A stretch of DNA of 33,884 bases from Dyadobacter alkalitolerans DSM 23607 (GTDB lineage: Bacteria; Bacteroidota; Bacteroidia; Cytophagales; Spirosomataceae). Positions 6,974-15,453 of this stretch are shown piece by piece. Numbering within the stretch: position 1 is the first letter of the stretch; the number at the start of each line of letters is the position of its first letter. A program made the position numbers and the translations under genes. Under the pieces are notes generated by a model, which saw nothing but the letters and a program-made list of their open reading frames with translations, had not been told where the DNA came from and made no database searches. The DNA is taken from the NCBI RefSeq assembly GCF_000428845.1, contig NZ_AUAS01000025.1, positions 1 to 33,884 on the forward strand. Direction: 5' to 3'.

Positions 6974-8752
6974 CTACTTTGACATTCGATAACTGAGCCC
7001 AGCGAATTCGAGGATGTGATACGAATCATCTTCACGGAATTTTACGTTAAAACCCCCAAAACCAGAATTTACCCCACTGGTCAGTGCGTAACCAGAATCG
7101 ATTACATCCAGCGGGATCTCACTAGAACTACCCATTGTTTTAAGTCTGAGCATAAGCACGCTGTCTGTTGACAAATACAGTTCAGCGCTCTTGAATTTAC
7201 TGTCCCCAATCAACATTTGATATCCGTAATGTTCATAGATGCCACTTTTTTTTGACCATATCGCAGGATCAATCGCCCTCAGGCGGTATCCCAGATTGTA
7301 TTCCCTTTCTTTCACTCTTCGAGAAAGAAAGATGTTGTCGTTAATGTCTTTAAAAATCAGACGCTGATTACTTCTGGGAATCGTGTCTGTTGTTTTAATG
7401 TCGTAAGGAATGAATTCCGTTTTACTAACAGGTTTCAACACAAGCTTTGCCACACCGTTTGCCAGCATAAGTTGGTGGCTATCCATTCTAACAACGTTAT
7501 AGGAGCTGGATTCGGCATAGATCCCGGAATATCTCTCCAACACGCTGTCAGGAAGAACAACCAGGTCTTTTTCCGTACTCACTGAATGGGTATTAGGTTC
7601 AGGAAACAGGTCAGGGATACTTAATCCGAATCTGGGTAGCAGATTAAAGCAAAAATTCTCAGCCGCCTGTCCGCCTTCGGCGGTATTTGTCATCACTATT
7701 ACAGCTGCATTACTTTCAGGTATCAATAGTAGTTTGGCATGTGTAAAGCCGGCGCTACCCGCATGGTATACAGCAAAAGTTGAATCATTGCGGAACATAA
7801 ACCAGCCAAGTCCTTTTTTATTTGTTTCCAATGGCACATGGGCGTTTTGCAGGGAAAACATTTCTTTTGCTGTTGCTTGCCTAAGCAGCCGGGTAGATTC
7901 ACCACGGTAGGCCTGTAACAGGCCGATAGCATATCTGGTGAAGTCGTTCATATCCGTATAAATACCCCCGGAGGCAATGTCCCGTAATTCATACTCTTGG
8001 GCCTGCTGGCCATACGCATAAATTTTTGTACGATTTTTAAGCCGGTCCATTGCGAAGCCTGAGTGCTTCATCCCTAAAACATTAAAGATATTTTTATGTA
8101 CATAATCTGCATAATCTGTCTTGGTAACATCTTTGATCATATGCCCCAGGATGTTGTAGCCAGCATTCGAATATAGTCCCGCGAGTCCCGCCGGATAAAC
8201 AAGGTGGGTTTGGTTGATGAAACCGAGCACGTCTGTATATTTTCCCGAACCGAGATCTGAATTCTTCCATATGTCTGACTGGATACCGGAAGTGTGCGTA
8301 ATGAGCGTTTTCACGGTGATCGAATCCAGATGAATTCCTGGGCGTGACAGGGGATGAAATTTTGGAAGATATGTTGTTAAGGGCTTTTGGATATCAAGAA
8401 CACCATGCTCCACCAATTGCATGACACTAAGCGCGGTAAAAGTCTTTGTTACAGAGCCGATATTAACTACAGTATTAACCGTCATGGGAACTTTGGTCTG
8501 TCGGTCGGAATAGCCGAATCCTTCCTTCCAAACCACCTTGCCATCCATGATAATTGCCGCGCTGAGTCCTATAATTTTATCCGTTTTCAGTTTTTCTGCA
8601 AAGTACTCCTCAGATTTAGTTATTAGGCCTGCGTAAGTATCACTTTGTGGGGGGGCATGCCGGATTTGCCCAAAAACAGGCGAAGTAGTTATCAAAATTA
8701 AGATTAACAACCACAGTGAAAAGATAGTTAGTGCCGGTTCGATGCCTTTCAT
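6974..8752 (-). CDS. serine beta-lactamase-like hydrolase, exported
   Basis: 592-aa protein of the class C beta-lactamase / penicillin-binding-protein-like serine hydrolase family. An N-terminal hydrophobic segment and signal peptide span residues 1-29. The catalytic SxxK is S100-V-T-K103, the YxN motif Y194-S-N196, and the third motif H330-A-G332. The remaining ~230 residues form an uncharacterised C-terminal beta-rich region, common in Bacteroidota members. Substrates in this family range from peptides and esters to beta-lactams, so resistance cannot be claimed. It lies within a Tn3-type end pair as apparent cargo, on the strand opposite to the transposase remnant. Confidence 0.85.
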   Translation of the reverse strand: MKGIEPALTIFSLWLLILILITTSPVFGQIRHAPPQSDTYAGLITKSEEYFAEKLKTDKIIGLSAAIIMDGKVVWKEGFGYSDRQTKVPMTVNTVVNIGSVTKTFTALSVMQLVEHGVLDIQKPLTTYLPKFHPLSRPGIHLDSITVKTLITHTSGIQSDIWKNSDLGSGKYTDVLGFINQTHLVYPAGLAGLYSNAGYNILGHMIKDVTKTDYADYVHKNIFNVLGMKHSGFAMDRLKNRTKIYAYGQQAQEYELRDIASGGIYTDMNDFTRYAIGLLQAYRGESTRLLRQATAKEMFSLQNAHVPLETNKKGLGWFMFRNDSTFAVYHAGSAGFTHAKLLLIPESNAAVIVMTNTAEGGQAAENFCFNLLPRFGLSIPDLFPEPNTHSVSTEKDLVVLPDSVLERYSGIYAESSSYNVVRMDSHQLMLANGVAKLVLKPVSKTEFIPYDIKTTDTIPRSNQRLIFKDINDNIFLSRRVKEREYNLGYRLRAIDPAIWSKKSGIYEHYGYQMLIGDSKFKSAELYLSTDSVLMLRLKTMGSSSEIPLDVIDSGYALTSGVNSGFGGFNVKFREDDSYHILEFAGLSYRMSK

Positions 8753-8821
8753 GGATACCTAAGTTGTGATTATAGGGTTAAATCTGAAATTAAATTTGAA
8801 TTTAACATTTCACAGAGTCTG

Positions 8822-8995
8822 TGGAACACAATGTATACCCAGGAAGTACTCAAAAAACATCAGGCAGACGGTCATCCGATCGATGAAAATGATTTCGAAC
8901 ATCTTTCTCCTGCACGGTTCGCGCACATCAACCGGTTAGGGCGATATACTTTTCAGAAGTGGAGAAATTTGACGGCAATGGATTACGCCCACTAA
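8822..8995 (+). pseudogene. Tn3-family transposase, C-terminal remnant
   Basis: A frame without a start codon reads WNTMYTQEVLKK, then HPIDENDFEHLSP and AHINRLGRYTF, and ends with TAA at 8993. This matches the conserved C-terminus of Tn3-family DDE transposases (WNT-Y, then G-P-x-DE-x-x-x-HLSP and HIN-x-x-G-Y). Only the last 57 codons remain. The 5' side is cut near 8820, next to the divergent hydrolase gene. The intact terminal repeat follows 23 bp after the stop, the usual arrangement in this family. Confidence 0.8.
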
Positions 8996-9018
8996 GATCA
9001 TAACAATCGGGCTTTTCG

Positions 9019-9056
9019 CTTAGCGTAATTCTTTGTCCATTTACTAAAAGAACCCC
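9019..9056 (-). mobile_element. Tn3-family 38-bp terminal inverted repeat (right end)
   Basis: Read on the minus strand from 9056, the sequence starts GGGGTTCTTTTAGTAAATGG and ends ACGCTAAG. It has the 38-bp length, GGGG start and TAAG end typical of Tn3-family ends. Its inner part is an exact inverted copy of 6724-6749. No duplicated target site can be read because the left end is damaged. Confidence 0.85.
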
Positions 9057-9070
9057 ATACTCTCAGGCTG

Positions 9071-9553
9071 CTATTCCTCACGGTTAATGAGTATAATGCC
9101 TTTTTTGTCCTCAGTGACCAGGTAGTTTTCTTTTGGAATGAAAAGTTCTCCGTTTTCATTGTGTTTAAAGTGCCTGGAAATGAAATTCCACTTTGTTTCA
9201 GCAAGCTCAATTTTCTCCTTATCAGCCATGGCATCTTTTATCATAAAGGCGCCCAGGCAGCATAAAAGAAAAGCGGAAAAGATGAGGCTTACGGCGACGA
9301 TGTTCTGACCAATGCCGGTAGACAGGTTCCCCCACCATATGGTCCAGGCTGATGCGTTATGCCCATAGTGGTTGTTATAGGTAACCGGCCTGATGGTTTC
9401 ATTCACCTTCGCAGCGGCCTGTTCAATCTTGTCTACGGATTTCTCGACAGCCAACATCAGTGGTACGATCTCGGGCTCGATTGCTGATTCTGATAAGTTA
9501 AAGCGGAGTGCCAGCCTGTGGCGCTCCGCAGCGAGGTTTGTATGTTTTTCCAT
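9071..9553 (-). CDS. mobilization-operon membrane protein, hypothetical
   Basis: 160-aa protein, last gene of a leftward three-gene operon. Its start codon overlaps the upstream ATPase gene's stop by one base (TGATG), indicating translational coupling. An N-terminal soluble part with a coiled-coil-like helix (about 25-55, VPLMLAVEKSVDKIEQAAAK) is followed by one membrane segment (about 84-106, NIVAVSLIFSAFLLCCLGAF) and a charged C-terminal region. I do not recognise a named family. Its position suggests that it anchors the relaxosome or ATPase to the membrane; this is inference. Confidence 0.75.
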   Translation of the reverse strand: MEKHTNLAAERHRLALRFNLSESAIEPEIVPLMLAVEKSVDKIEQAAAKVNETIRPVTYNNHYGHNASAWTIWWGNLSTGIGQNIVAVSLIFSAFLLCCLGAFMIKDAMADKEKIELAETKWNFISRHFKHNENGELFIPKENYLVTEDKKGIILINREE

Positions 9554-10260
9554 CAGCTAATAATTTCCTGTATTTCCTGTTGTTTTTTTCGGTACATGAT
9601 CCTGGACATCATACCCAGGGATGCCGGGTCCGGATCAGGCTTGCTGATCAGGTTGATTATCTCGGTAACAGCCCCACCACTTCCCAGGTCGCCAAATTGT
9701 TTGCAATCAATCCCAAGCTCTTTAAGTTTTTCAACTGCTTTTTCAGCCGTTTCCCTGCCGCCAAAGGTGCCCATATTGACCACCATTGTTATAGGGAATT
9801 GCCCGGCAATTCCAGCAGACACTGCGTTGTAGTAATTTACGCAGGAAGCCAGGGCATCACGTCCCGCAACGATGACAAATAAACGCAGCATAGTATCCAT
9901 ATCTGCGAGTTCCCGGCGCAGTTCATCAGCGAGTGCATCTTCTTGCAGCAAGCGTAAGAATTCAGCCGATTCAGGTGCGCCAAAATCAATGTAATAATTT
10001 TCAGATTTCCCCTTAGCCAACTTATCGAGCAGATCAACAATTACATCTCGTTCCATTTTTTTGTACTCATTGAGTATAGAGAAACTCCGCACACGCTCTT
10101 TGCCGACTACCGCGCCCAGACGCCCGATGGATGTGCCGGTAGACTCGTCCAGGTCAATAAAATTTGTTTTCTGTTCTTTCTGGTTTTGTGCTACAAACCA
10201 TATAAACAGGGATTTGCCTACGCCACCTTTTGACTGTAATACCAGATTAATTTGCTTCAT
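9553..10260 (-). CDS. ParA/MinD-family ATPase of the mobilization region (VirC1/TraA-like role)
   Basis: 235-aa P-loop ATPase. The Walker A motif KGGVGKS is at residues 11-17, an NFIDLDESTGTSIGRLG switch segment follows near 33-49, and YYIDFGAP forms the Walker B-like strand. It is distinct from the parA at 2036 and belongs to an operon diverging from mobC-mobA. In other systems, ParA-like ATPases beside relaxase genes (VirC1, Bacteroidetes TraA) help bring the relaxosome to the transfer machinery, so this protein probably serves mobilization rather than partition. The family is firm, the role inferred. Confidence 0.8.
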   Translation of the reverse strand: MKQINLVLQSKGGVGKSLFIWFVAQNQKEQKTNFIDLDESTGTSIGRLGAVVGKERVRSFSILNEYKKMERDVIVDLLDKLAKGKSENYYIDFGAPESAEFLRLLQEDALADELRRELADMDTMLRLFVIVAGRDALASCVNYYNAVSAGIAGQFPITMVVNMGTFGGRETAEKAVEKLKELGIDCKQFGDLGSGGAVTEIINLISKPDPDPASLGMMSRIMYRKKQQEIQEIIS

Positions 10261-10294
10261 GCTAATAGTTATTGATTATTAATAAATTACAATA

Positions 10295-10681
10295 TCAGAA
10301 ATCAGTAAAATCCATTCCTGGATCTTTCTTCCCTTTTGGCTCTTTTGTAAATCTTTCAACGATTGTACCCAAATCATGTTCAGGCAGGGCAGGAGTGAGG
10401 GCCATTGGGTCCGATGGGTTAATGACTGGCGGGCCTGGTGTAGCTGCAGGTGGAGCAAGCTGGGCGGCCTGCTTGGTTTTTCTTCTTCTTTTCAGGTTAT
10501 AGATGGCGTCCTCTGTGATGTCAATACCAAGCTCATCTTTGACCTGGCGGATCATGATTTGCGCGGGAATGTCAAAGAGGTAATCGCCATAGTACCTGGC
10601 CAGCAGATCAAAGCGACCTTTCAGCTTCATTTCAAATGCCTGCAAGACATACTTCTTATCCATAGGACAACAAAAAGACAT
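10295..10681 (-). CDS. hypothetical protein, first gene of the mobilization operon
   Basis: 128 aa from the 10681 ATG, or 122 aa from the ATG at 10663 (MDKKYVLQ), which looks the more natural start. The N-terminal half is alpha-helical (YVLQAFEMKLKGRFDLLARYYGDYLFDIPAQIMIRQVKDELGIDITEDAIYNLKRRR) and ends in a basic patch, suggesting DNA binding. The C-terminal half is proline-rich and probably disordered. It lies 34 bp upstream of the ParA-like ATPase gene. I recognise no family. It could be an accessory relaxosome or ATPase-adaptor protein. Confidence 0.7.
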   Translation of the reverse strand: MSFCCPMDKKYVLQAFEMKLKGRFDLLARYYGDYLFDIPAQIMIRQVKDELGIDITEDAIYNLKRRRKTKQAAQLAPPAATPGPPVINPSDPMALTPALPEHDLGTIVERFTKEPKGKKDPGMDFTDF

Positions 10682-10947
10682 TTTTTAAACAACTATAAAA
10701 CGAAAATAGAACCGAAAACAATAATATTCAATAAATGGCATTGAAAAAAGTAAAAAAGAGTTACTAGCGCTTATATTCGTGCGTTTGTTGTTTGTATAAG
10801 AGTAAAGCAAGCCATGTGTTTGTATATACAAATTCTTCGCTTCGCTTCAAATTTGCATCTCCAAACACACCGGTCGTGCCTCCCTTGACTTGCCGGGGCG
10901 CTGCCCCAAACCCCGGGTGTCACGGACACCTTTTTATATTTTACGCT
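10682..10947. promoter_or_regulatory. divergent intergenic region, candidate oriT
   Basis: This 266-bp spacer separates the leftward ATPase operon from mobC-mobA. It holds a perfect 14-bp palindrome TTTGTATATACAAA (10819-10832), inverted arms TGTGTTTG and CAAACACA (near 10815 and 10862), GGGGC-GCT-GCCCC (10895-10907) and GGTGTC-ACG-GACACC followed by five Ts (10916-10935). Stacked inverted repeats directly upstream of mobC are typical of transfer origins. The exact nick site cannot be read from sequence. Confidence 0.55.
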
Positions 10948-11286
10948 ATGGAAGACAATGAGAAGAACCCGCATTATGAAGCCCGAAAGGCTGGAGCAGC
11001 CAGGCGGGAAAACAAAGGTAAAATGATCCCTGTCCGGGTTACGGAACAGGAGCATGCACAGATCAAGGCCAACGCGATCCTTGCCGGCCTGAGCGTGTCT
11101 GAATACCTGCGCCGGCTGAGCACTGGCCACCAGGTGCAGGCGCGGTTTGAGAAGGATGAAAAGCGCAACTTACAAGGTATTGGCACTAATCTAAACCAGC
11201 TGGCCGCATATGCCAACAAGGGATTCTTTTATGAGAAGCCTTTGCTTGAAGTTTTGGAGCATCTTAAAAAAATACTAAAATCATGA
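10948..11286 (+). CDS. mobC: MobC-like relaxosome accessory protein
   Basis: 112-aa basic protein, taking the ATG at 10948 (MEDNEKNPHYEARK); the open frame extends further upstream but through the hairpin region. Residues 25-60 (KMIPVRVTEQEHAQIKANAILAGLSVSEYLRRLSTG) have the ribbon-helix-helix pattern of plasmid MobC/NikA proteins. The segment NLQGIGTNLNQLAAYAN (about 75-91) is the characteristic MobC C-terminal motif. It binds the transfer origin and helps the relaxase open DNA. Its stop overlaps the mobA start (ATGA). Confidence 0.88.
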   Translation: MEDNEKNPHYEARKAGAARRENKGKMIPVRVTEQEHAQIKANAILAGLSVSEYLRRLSTGHQVQARFEKDEKRNLQGIGTNLNQLAAYANKGFFYEKPLLEVLEHLKKILKS

Positions 11287-12107
11287 TCGCTAAAACATCG
11301 ATCGGGTCGAGTTTTTCTGGTGCGATCCATTATGGCGCTGGCTATACCGTTGAAGGAAAAGAGATCATGGGCAAAGCAGATCTGCTGGTTACGCACAACG
11401 TGGTTTCGCGTGACCCGGAAGGCATTGCCGCCGAGATGCAGCAGGAGGCGTCTTACAGCCGGTGCAAGACACCGGTGTGGCATTCATCCATCAGCTGGAA
11501 GCCGGAAGAGAAACCCACCCGTGAGCAGATGATCGAGACGGCCAACCGGTATTGTCAAAAGATGGGCGCTGATCCAAAAGACCACCAGATTGCCGTTTAT
11601 GAGCACCATGACAAGCCGCACCAGCATATCCATGTTTACATTAACCGCGTACCGACGGATGGGAGCAAGGCGCTGGAAACTTCGCACAATTATGCGCGCA
11701 ATGTGCGGATCTGCAAAGAGATCACGCAGGAGCTAGGTTTTTCCAAGCTGGAAAAACTGGAAGAAGGCAAATTGCGTCATGTGGCGGTCAACCAGGAGGA
11801 AGCACAAAAGGCCGTTAACATGGCAATCAAGGCTGCTTTGAAAGAAGAATCTGACACCCCGGAAGACATGGAGCGGCGGTTGAAAGAAAAAGGAATTGAG
11901 TGCAAATATAAGATCGAGGAGGGGAGGCTCAAATATTCGAGTTACAGCTATCAGGGCGTTCCGATCAAAGGGCAAGACGTAGGTTTTACCGCCAAACAGT
12001 TACAGGCCAGGCTCGACAAGAACCTGGAAGTTAAAAAGGAGCAATCGCAGCAAGTCAAACCTGAGCCAGAACACAAGCAGAAGCGCAACCCTAGGATGGG
12101 CTTTTAA
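11283..12107 (+). CDS. mobA: MobA-type relaxase (MOBP family)
   Basis: 274-aa relaxase that nicks one strand at oriT and stays bound to the 5' end during transfer. The metal-binding triad is H113-x-H115-x-H117 in HHDKPHQHIHVYINRVP. The N-terminal KTSIGSSFSGAIHYGAGY contains the candidate catalytic tyrosines Y17 and Y21. The C-terminus (about 245-274) is a Lys/Gln-rich tail. It is shorter than many MobA proteins, but the relaxase core looks complete. It is coupled to mobC by a 4-bp overlap. No type IV secretion or coupling protein is seen, so the element appears mobilizable rather than self-transmissible. Confidence 0.9.
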   Translation: MIAKTSIGSSFSGAIHYGAGYTVEGKEIMGKADLLVTHNVVSRDPEGIAAEMQQEASYSRCKTPVWHSSISWKPEEKPTREQMIETANRYCQKMGADPKDHQIAVYEHHDKPHQHIHVYINRVPTDGSKALETSHNYARNVRICKEITQELGFSKLEKLEEGKLRHVAVNQEEAQKAVNMAIKAALKEESDTPEDMERRLKEKGIECKYKIEEGRLKYSSYSYQGVPIKGQDVGFTAKQLQARLDKNLEVKKEQSQQVKPEPEHKQKRNPRMGF

Positions 12108-12225
12108 AATGCGGTTTATATCTTGCCAAACTGTTAAAGCAGGTGTGCAGAACAAATGGGAAAGATGCTGCACCTGGCGGGCATGCTAACCTGATATTAC
12201 TATCCATTCACTAAATCAATCTTTA

Positions 12226-12763
12226 ATGGCGAATATCTTTTTCTTTCTGGTGGTCCCCTTTTTTATGGGGCTTGCACTTCACTGGTTGTTAGTACTGCTT
12301 TATAAAGTTGGTTTAGGCTTTATAACACGGTTCTTTTACCGGGGTGTCTTTATCTCAGACGATACACTTTTTCGTCAGGATATCCTTTGGAACAAACCAC
12401 AGATCCGCTTTAGCTCGCACTGTTGCCCTGCCAGGTGTTGGGTGTTATTTTTGCCACATCGCTCACCAATACGGTCACAGACAGCAGTTTTTTAAGATTG
12501 ACTATGCAAGGGACTGCCGGGGCCTTTTGTGGCCTTTACTTCCTATATTAATTTCAGGGGAAAAAAGAAGGCAGTCACTACTGCACCGGCAGCACGCAGG
12601 ACAGGTAACGGTTTTGTGTTGCAAACGTTAGACTGCTAAAACGGGTGTTGTGCCAGACGAAAAGACTAGCATTGAGCTGACCTTTGAGGATGGGCACTTA
12701 ATGGCCCACATCGTATCAAATGGGGAGCAGTATCAATGGGATGCTTGCCAGCTTCTAAAATAA
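12226..12763 (+). pseudogene. decayed membrane-protein gene downstream of mobA
   Basis: An ATG-started frame (12226) reads MANIFFFLVVPFFMGLALHW and keeps a protein-like sequence for about 60 codons. The coherent reading then shifts frame near 12410 (LGVIFATSLTNTVTDSSF), again near 12545 (INFRGKKKAVTTAPAARRTG), and once more near 12625 (TGVVPDEKTSIELTFEDGHL), ending at TAA 12761-12763. The pieces look like one protein with two or three membrane segments and a soluble C-terminus, broken by at least three indels. I recognise no family. Sequencing error cannot be excluded. Confidence 0.4.
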
Positions 12764-12863
12764 CATATTCTTGCCCTGATACCCCCATTTAACATTTTAG
12801 GTTGATTTTGTCATCTACGGCCCGTAATTTGTATCTTGACTTAGGAAGGAATATGGTTATTAC

Positions 12864-13259
12864 ATGCAAGATCCTAAAAATGTCTATTTGATTGATGATG
12901 ACCCGGACGATAGATTCCTGGTCCATGAGGCCCTTTTGCAAGTACTTCCCAATGTTAATGTTGTCGAAGCTATTGATGGGCTGCATTTTTTTTGAAATCC
13001 TTGAAAGAGATTGCCAACCGCACCCTTCATTGATTTTGCTGGACGTTAACATGCCCCGCATGAACGGTTTGGAGACATTGGCAAAAATCAAATCCATACC
13101 TTCGCTCTGCAGGGTTCCCGTTGTAATGTGTTCGACTTCGGAAGATCCTTTATTAATTGAGCAGGCCTACCAGATTGGCGTGGCTACCTTTACCCTAAAC
13201 CTAAAACGTTCGATTGCCTTGTGGATTTTTTAAGTAGTGTAACATCCCAGTATTTGTAA
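12864..13259 (+). pseudogene. frameshifted CheY-like response regulator
   Basis: The ATG at 12864 opens MQDPKNVYLIDDDPDDRFLV, a receiver-domain start with the acidic cluster. Reading fails after DGLHFF at a run of eight or more Ts (about 12983). It resumes one frame over as FFEILERDCQ, LILLDVNMPRMNG (phospho-acceptor Asp) and VPVVMCSTSE. A second shift near 13190 is needed to read GYLYPKPKTFDCLVDFL and reach the TAA at 13257. It therefore needs two frame changes. A paralogue with different lesions lies at 19222. No output domain was present. Confidence 0.75.
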
Positions 13260-13490
13260 CGTGTCCTATCGGCCACCGGCTTCTCATCGGCCTTAAATCT
13301 CGAATTGATAAAGTCCAGGCAACGCCCGACTAGCTTCCAGTGAACTAGCTTTTCCTGGTTTGAATAGCTTCTGACTCTTGTAGGCTAAGTAAGGTGTATG
13401 AGAAGTAACGGTTTTGTCAACTGCTTTTTTCGTAATGTAAGGGGTTTGGAAACGTCTAAGCATGATTGTTGCCTTTACCTTTCTATCTAT

Positions 13491-13880
13491 TTAGGCAAGC
13501 ATAAGATGCTCGATTTCATCAACAAGCGCTGGGATTGACCCTGTCTTTTGAATGCATCTATCGACCCCGATCTGCTCGAGTTTAGGCTTCCACTCCGCCG
13601 GAATCGATGTAGAATAGATAATAATCCATGGATTGTCAAATTCTTTAAGCTGTTGAAGCTGTTGCAAACACTCGTCACCGTTGATCCGCGGCAAGCCTAT
13701 GTCAATAAATACAAATCCTGGGGCAGTTACCGGGCCGCTATTAAAATGAGCCAATGCTGACTCACAATCAGAAAAGAAAAGGCATTTTAGGGGCTTATCA
13801 ATGTCTTGCAATGCCATATTGAAAATTTCATGATCATCAATGTCATCATCAATCATCACAAATAGTGCTTTGTCTCCCAT
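13491..13880 (-). CDS. single-domain response regulator (CheY-like)
   Basis: 129-aa stand-alone receiver. The start is the ATG at 13880 (MGDKALFVMIDDDIDDHEIF); the upstream open frame does not look like protein. The acidic pocket is IDDD (9-12), the phospho-acceptor lies in FVFIDIGLPRING, and the conserved Lys is in CIQKTGS. All key residues are present, so it should accept phosphate from a histidine kinase, none of which is in the window. It converges on the frameshifted regulator at 12864 and diverges from the histidine decarboxylase gene. Confidence 0.85.
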   Translation of the reverse strand: MGDKALFVMIDDDIDDHEIFNMALQDIDKPLKCLFFSDCESALAHFNSGPVTAPGFVFIDIGLPRINGDECLQQLQQLKEFDNPWIIIYSTSIPAEWKPKLEQIGVDRCIQKTGSIPALVDEIEHLMLA

Positions 13881-14243
13881 ATTTACCCCAATTAGGAATA
13901 TTGTATGCCGCCACGTACGGCAAATACTGTACCAAATTTCAGATATGGACGATGTGGTTTCCCTGCAAAAATCCTGGGACAATATCGTAGTATGTCAGCT
14001 AATTTATTCTCGCAGGAAGTTATAATAAAATATCTACAAAAATGCTTGTAAAACTAGTTTGACAATAGTAGTAGAATTAATATGTTTGTGCAGGCTATTC
14101 TGATAAGAACAAAATTATAATTTTGATTATTGCTGGACTGGTGCATCTCGCCTTGGGGCCCTTGGACGTCCCTGCGAAGTATTAGCAGCGCCTGTCTTTA
14201 CATTTTCGCTTTCAGAATTTATACATTATTAATATTCAAACTT
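13881..14243 (+). promoter_or_regulatory. divergent spacer with Bacteroidota promoter for the decarboxylase operon
   Basis: TTTG at 14058-14061 and TATGTTTG at 14081-14088 are separated by 19 bp, an exact match to the Bacteroidota consensus TTTG-N19-TAnnTTTG. Transcription would start near 14095, leaving a leader of about 150 nt before the ATG at 14244. No other gene is seen in this 363-bp spacer. Confidence 0.6.
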
Positions 14244-15401
14244 ATGAATGTTTATGACAGGGAACGGCTTGTCCGTTACATGGAGTTAATGGCTCAAAAA
14301 GCATCAACTTCGATTGGGTATCCGTTTGCGCAAGGCTTTAATTACAGCGAGCTACACCCGCTTCTTCTTTATCCATTAATTAACCTAGGTGATCCATTCA
14401 CAGAGGGTAATTATGGGGTAAACTCTTTCGCGCTAGAACGGGAAGTAATAGAGTTTTTCGCTGATCTGTTCCGGGCCCCAAAAAATAATGTTGCAGGTTA
14501 CGTCACCAGCGGGGGCAGTGAAAGCAACCTCTATGGCCTATATGTAGCCAGAGAGGTTTTTCCGAAGGGAAAGGTATACTATTCGTCAGCTACACATTAC
14601 AGTATTGCTAAAAGTGTAAGAATATTAAATATGGAGTCTGTGGTCATTCCCGTCGACCAAAAGGGCGAAATGGATTATGACTACCTAAGGGACCAGTTAA
14701 GGCAGAACCGTCACATTCCCGCCATTGTCATTGCAAACATCGGGACAACCATGACAGAAGCAAAGGATGATCTCCCTACGATACGGGCAATACTTGGCCA
14801 GGTTGGCGTCGACTTGCATTATATTCATTGTGATGCAGCTTTGTCAGGTGCATTTTTACCATTACTTACCCATGACCCTACGTTCGATTTTCATCACGGG
14901 GCAGACAGCATTGCATGTAGCGGACATAAGTTTATTGGCTCTCCAATTCCTTGCGGCGTTGTTATTGTTAAAAAGGATTATCGCGACCTGGTCGGTGAGC
15001 GTATATCCTATATCGGTTCCTTGGATACAACAATTACGGGATCGCGCAACGGTTTGAACCCGGTGGTATTATGGTATGCTATAAAGCAGCAGGGGAGAGA
15101 GAACTTGTTGAGAAAGGCGGAAGAATGTTTGTCTTTAGCTGCTTATACAGAGAATAAACTTCGAGAGTATGGTTTTGAAGCTTGGCGCAACACGCTATCA
15201 CTTACAGTGGTTTTTCCCCAGCCCTCAGAACTCGTTTGTAAAAAATGGCAGTTGGCTACACAAGCAAAACAAGCTCACCTGATCTGCATGCCTGGGATTT
15301 CCAAGCAAGTGGTCGATGCGTTTTTGAAAGACATGCTTGGCGACCGGTTAATTCAGTTGCCTGCCCAAGAAGTCGAGTTAAGCCAAGAAAGCGCTGCTTA
15401 A
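14244..15401 (+). CDS. hdc: PLP-dependent histidine decarboxylase
   Basis: 385-aa group II pyridoxal-phosphate decarboxylase that would convert histidine to histamine and CO2. The start is the ATG at 14244 (MNVYDRERLVRYMELM); the longer frame begins with an implausible TTG extension. The PLP lysine is K229 in CSGHKFIGSPIPCG. Other conserved stretches are GYVTSGGSESN, YYSSATHYSIAK, IVIANIGTTM, HCDAALSG, TITGSRNG and AWRNTLSLTVVFPQPSE. As I recall the Gram-negative (Morganella-type) histidine decarboxylase sequence, the match and length are close. It is followed at 52 bp by a GNAT acetyltransferase. Another amino-acid substrate is possible. Confidence 0.8.
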   Translation: MNVYDRERLVRYMELMAQKASTSIGYPFAQGFNYSELHPLLLYPLINLGDPFTEGNYGVNSFALEREVIEFFADLFRAPKNNVAGYVTSGGSESNLYGLYVAREVFPKGKVYYSSATHYSIAKSVRILNMESVVIPVDQKGEMDYDYLRDQLRQNRHIPAIVIANIGTTMTEAKDDLPTIRAILGQVGVDLHYIHCDAALSGAFLPLLTHDPTFDFHHGADSIACSGHKFIGSPIPCGVVIVKKDYRDLVGERISYIGSLDTTITGSRNGLNPVVLWYAIKQQGRENLLRKAEECLSLAAYTENKLREYGFEAWRNTLSLTVVFPQPSELVCKKWQLATQAKQAHLICMPGISKQVVDAFLKDMLGDRLIQLPAQEVELSQESAA

Positions 15402-15453
15402 CCAAAATCTATTTCAATAATAAACATCCCTTCTAAACCAAATACAAAAAGCA

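Noticed and set aside
9508..9882. Plus-strand open frames of 104-124 codons over the ATPase gene
   Set aside because: They are antisense shadows of the leftward ParA-like gene, which has a clear P-loop and family match.
10792..10947. Longer MobC start upstream of 10948
   Set aside because: The extension would read through the palindrome and hairpin region and gives low-complexity, non-homologous residues. The ATG at 10948 fits the family length.
12789..13097. 102-codon minus-strand frame over the broken regulator
   Set aside because: It is antisense to a recognisable receiver domain and has no protein-like features of its own.
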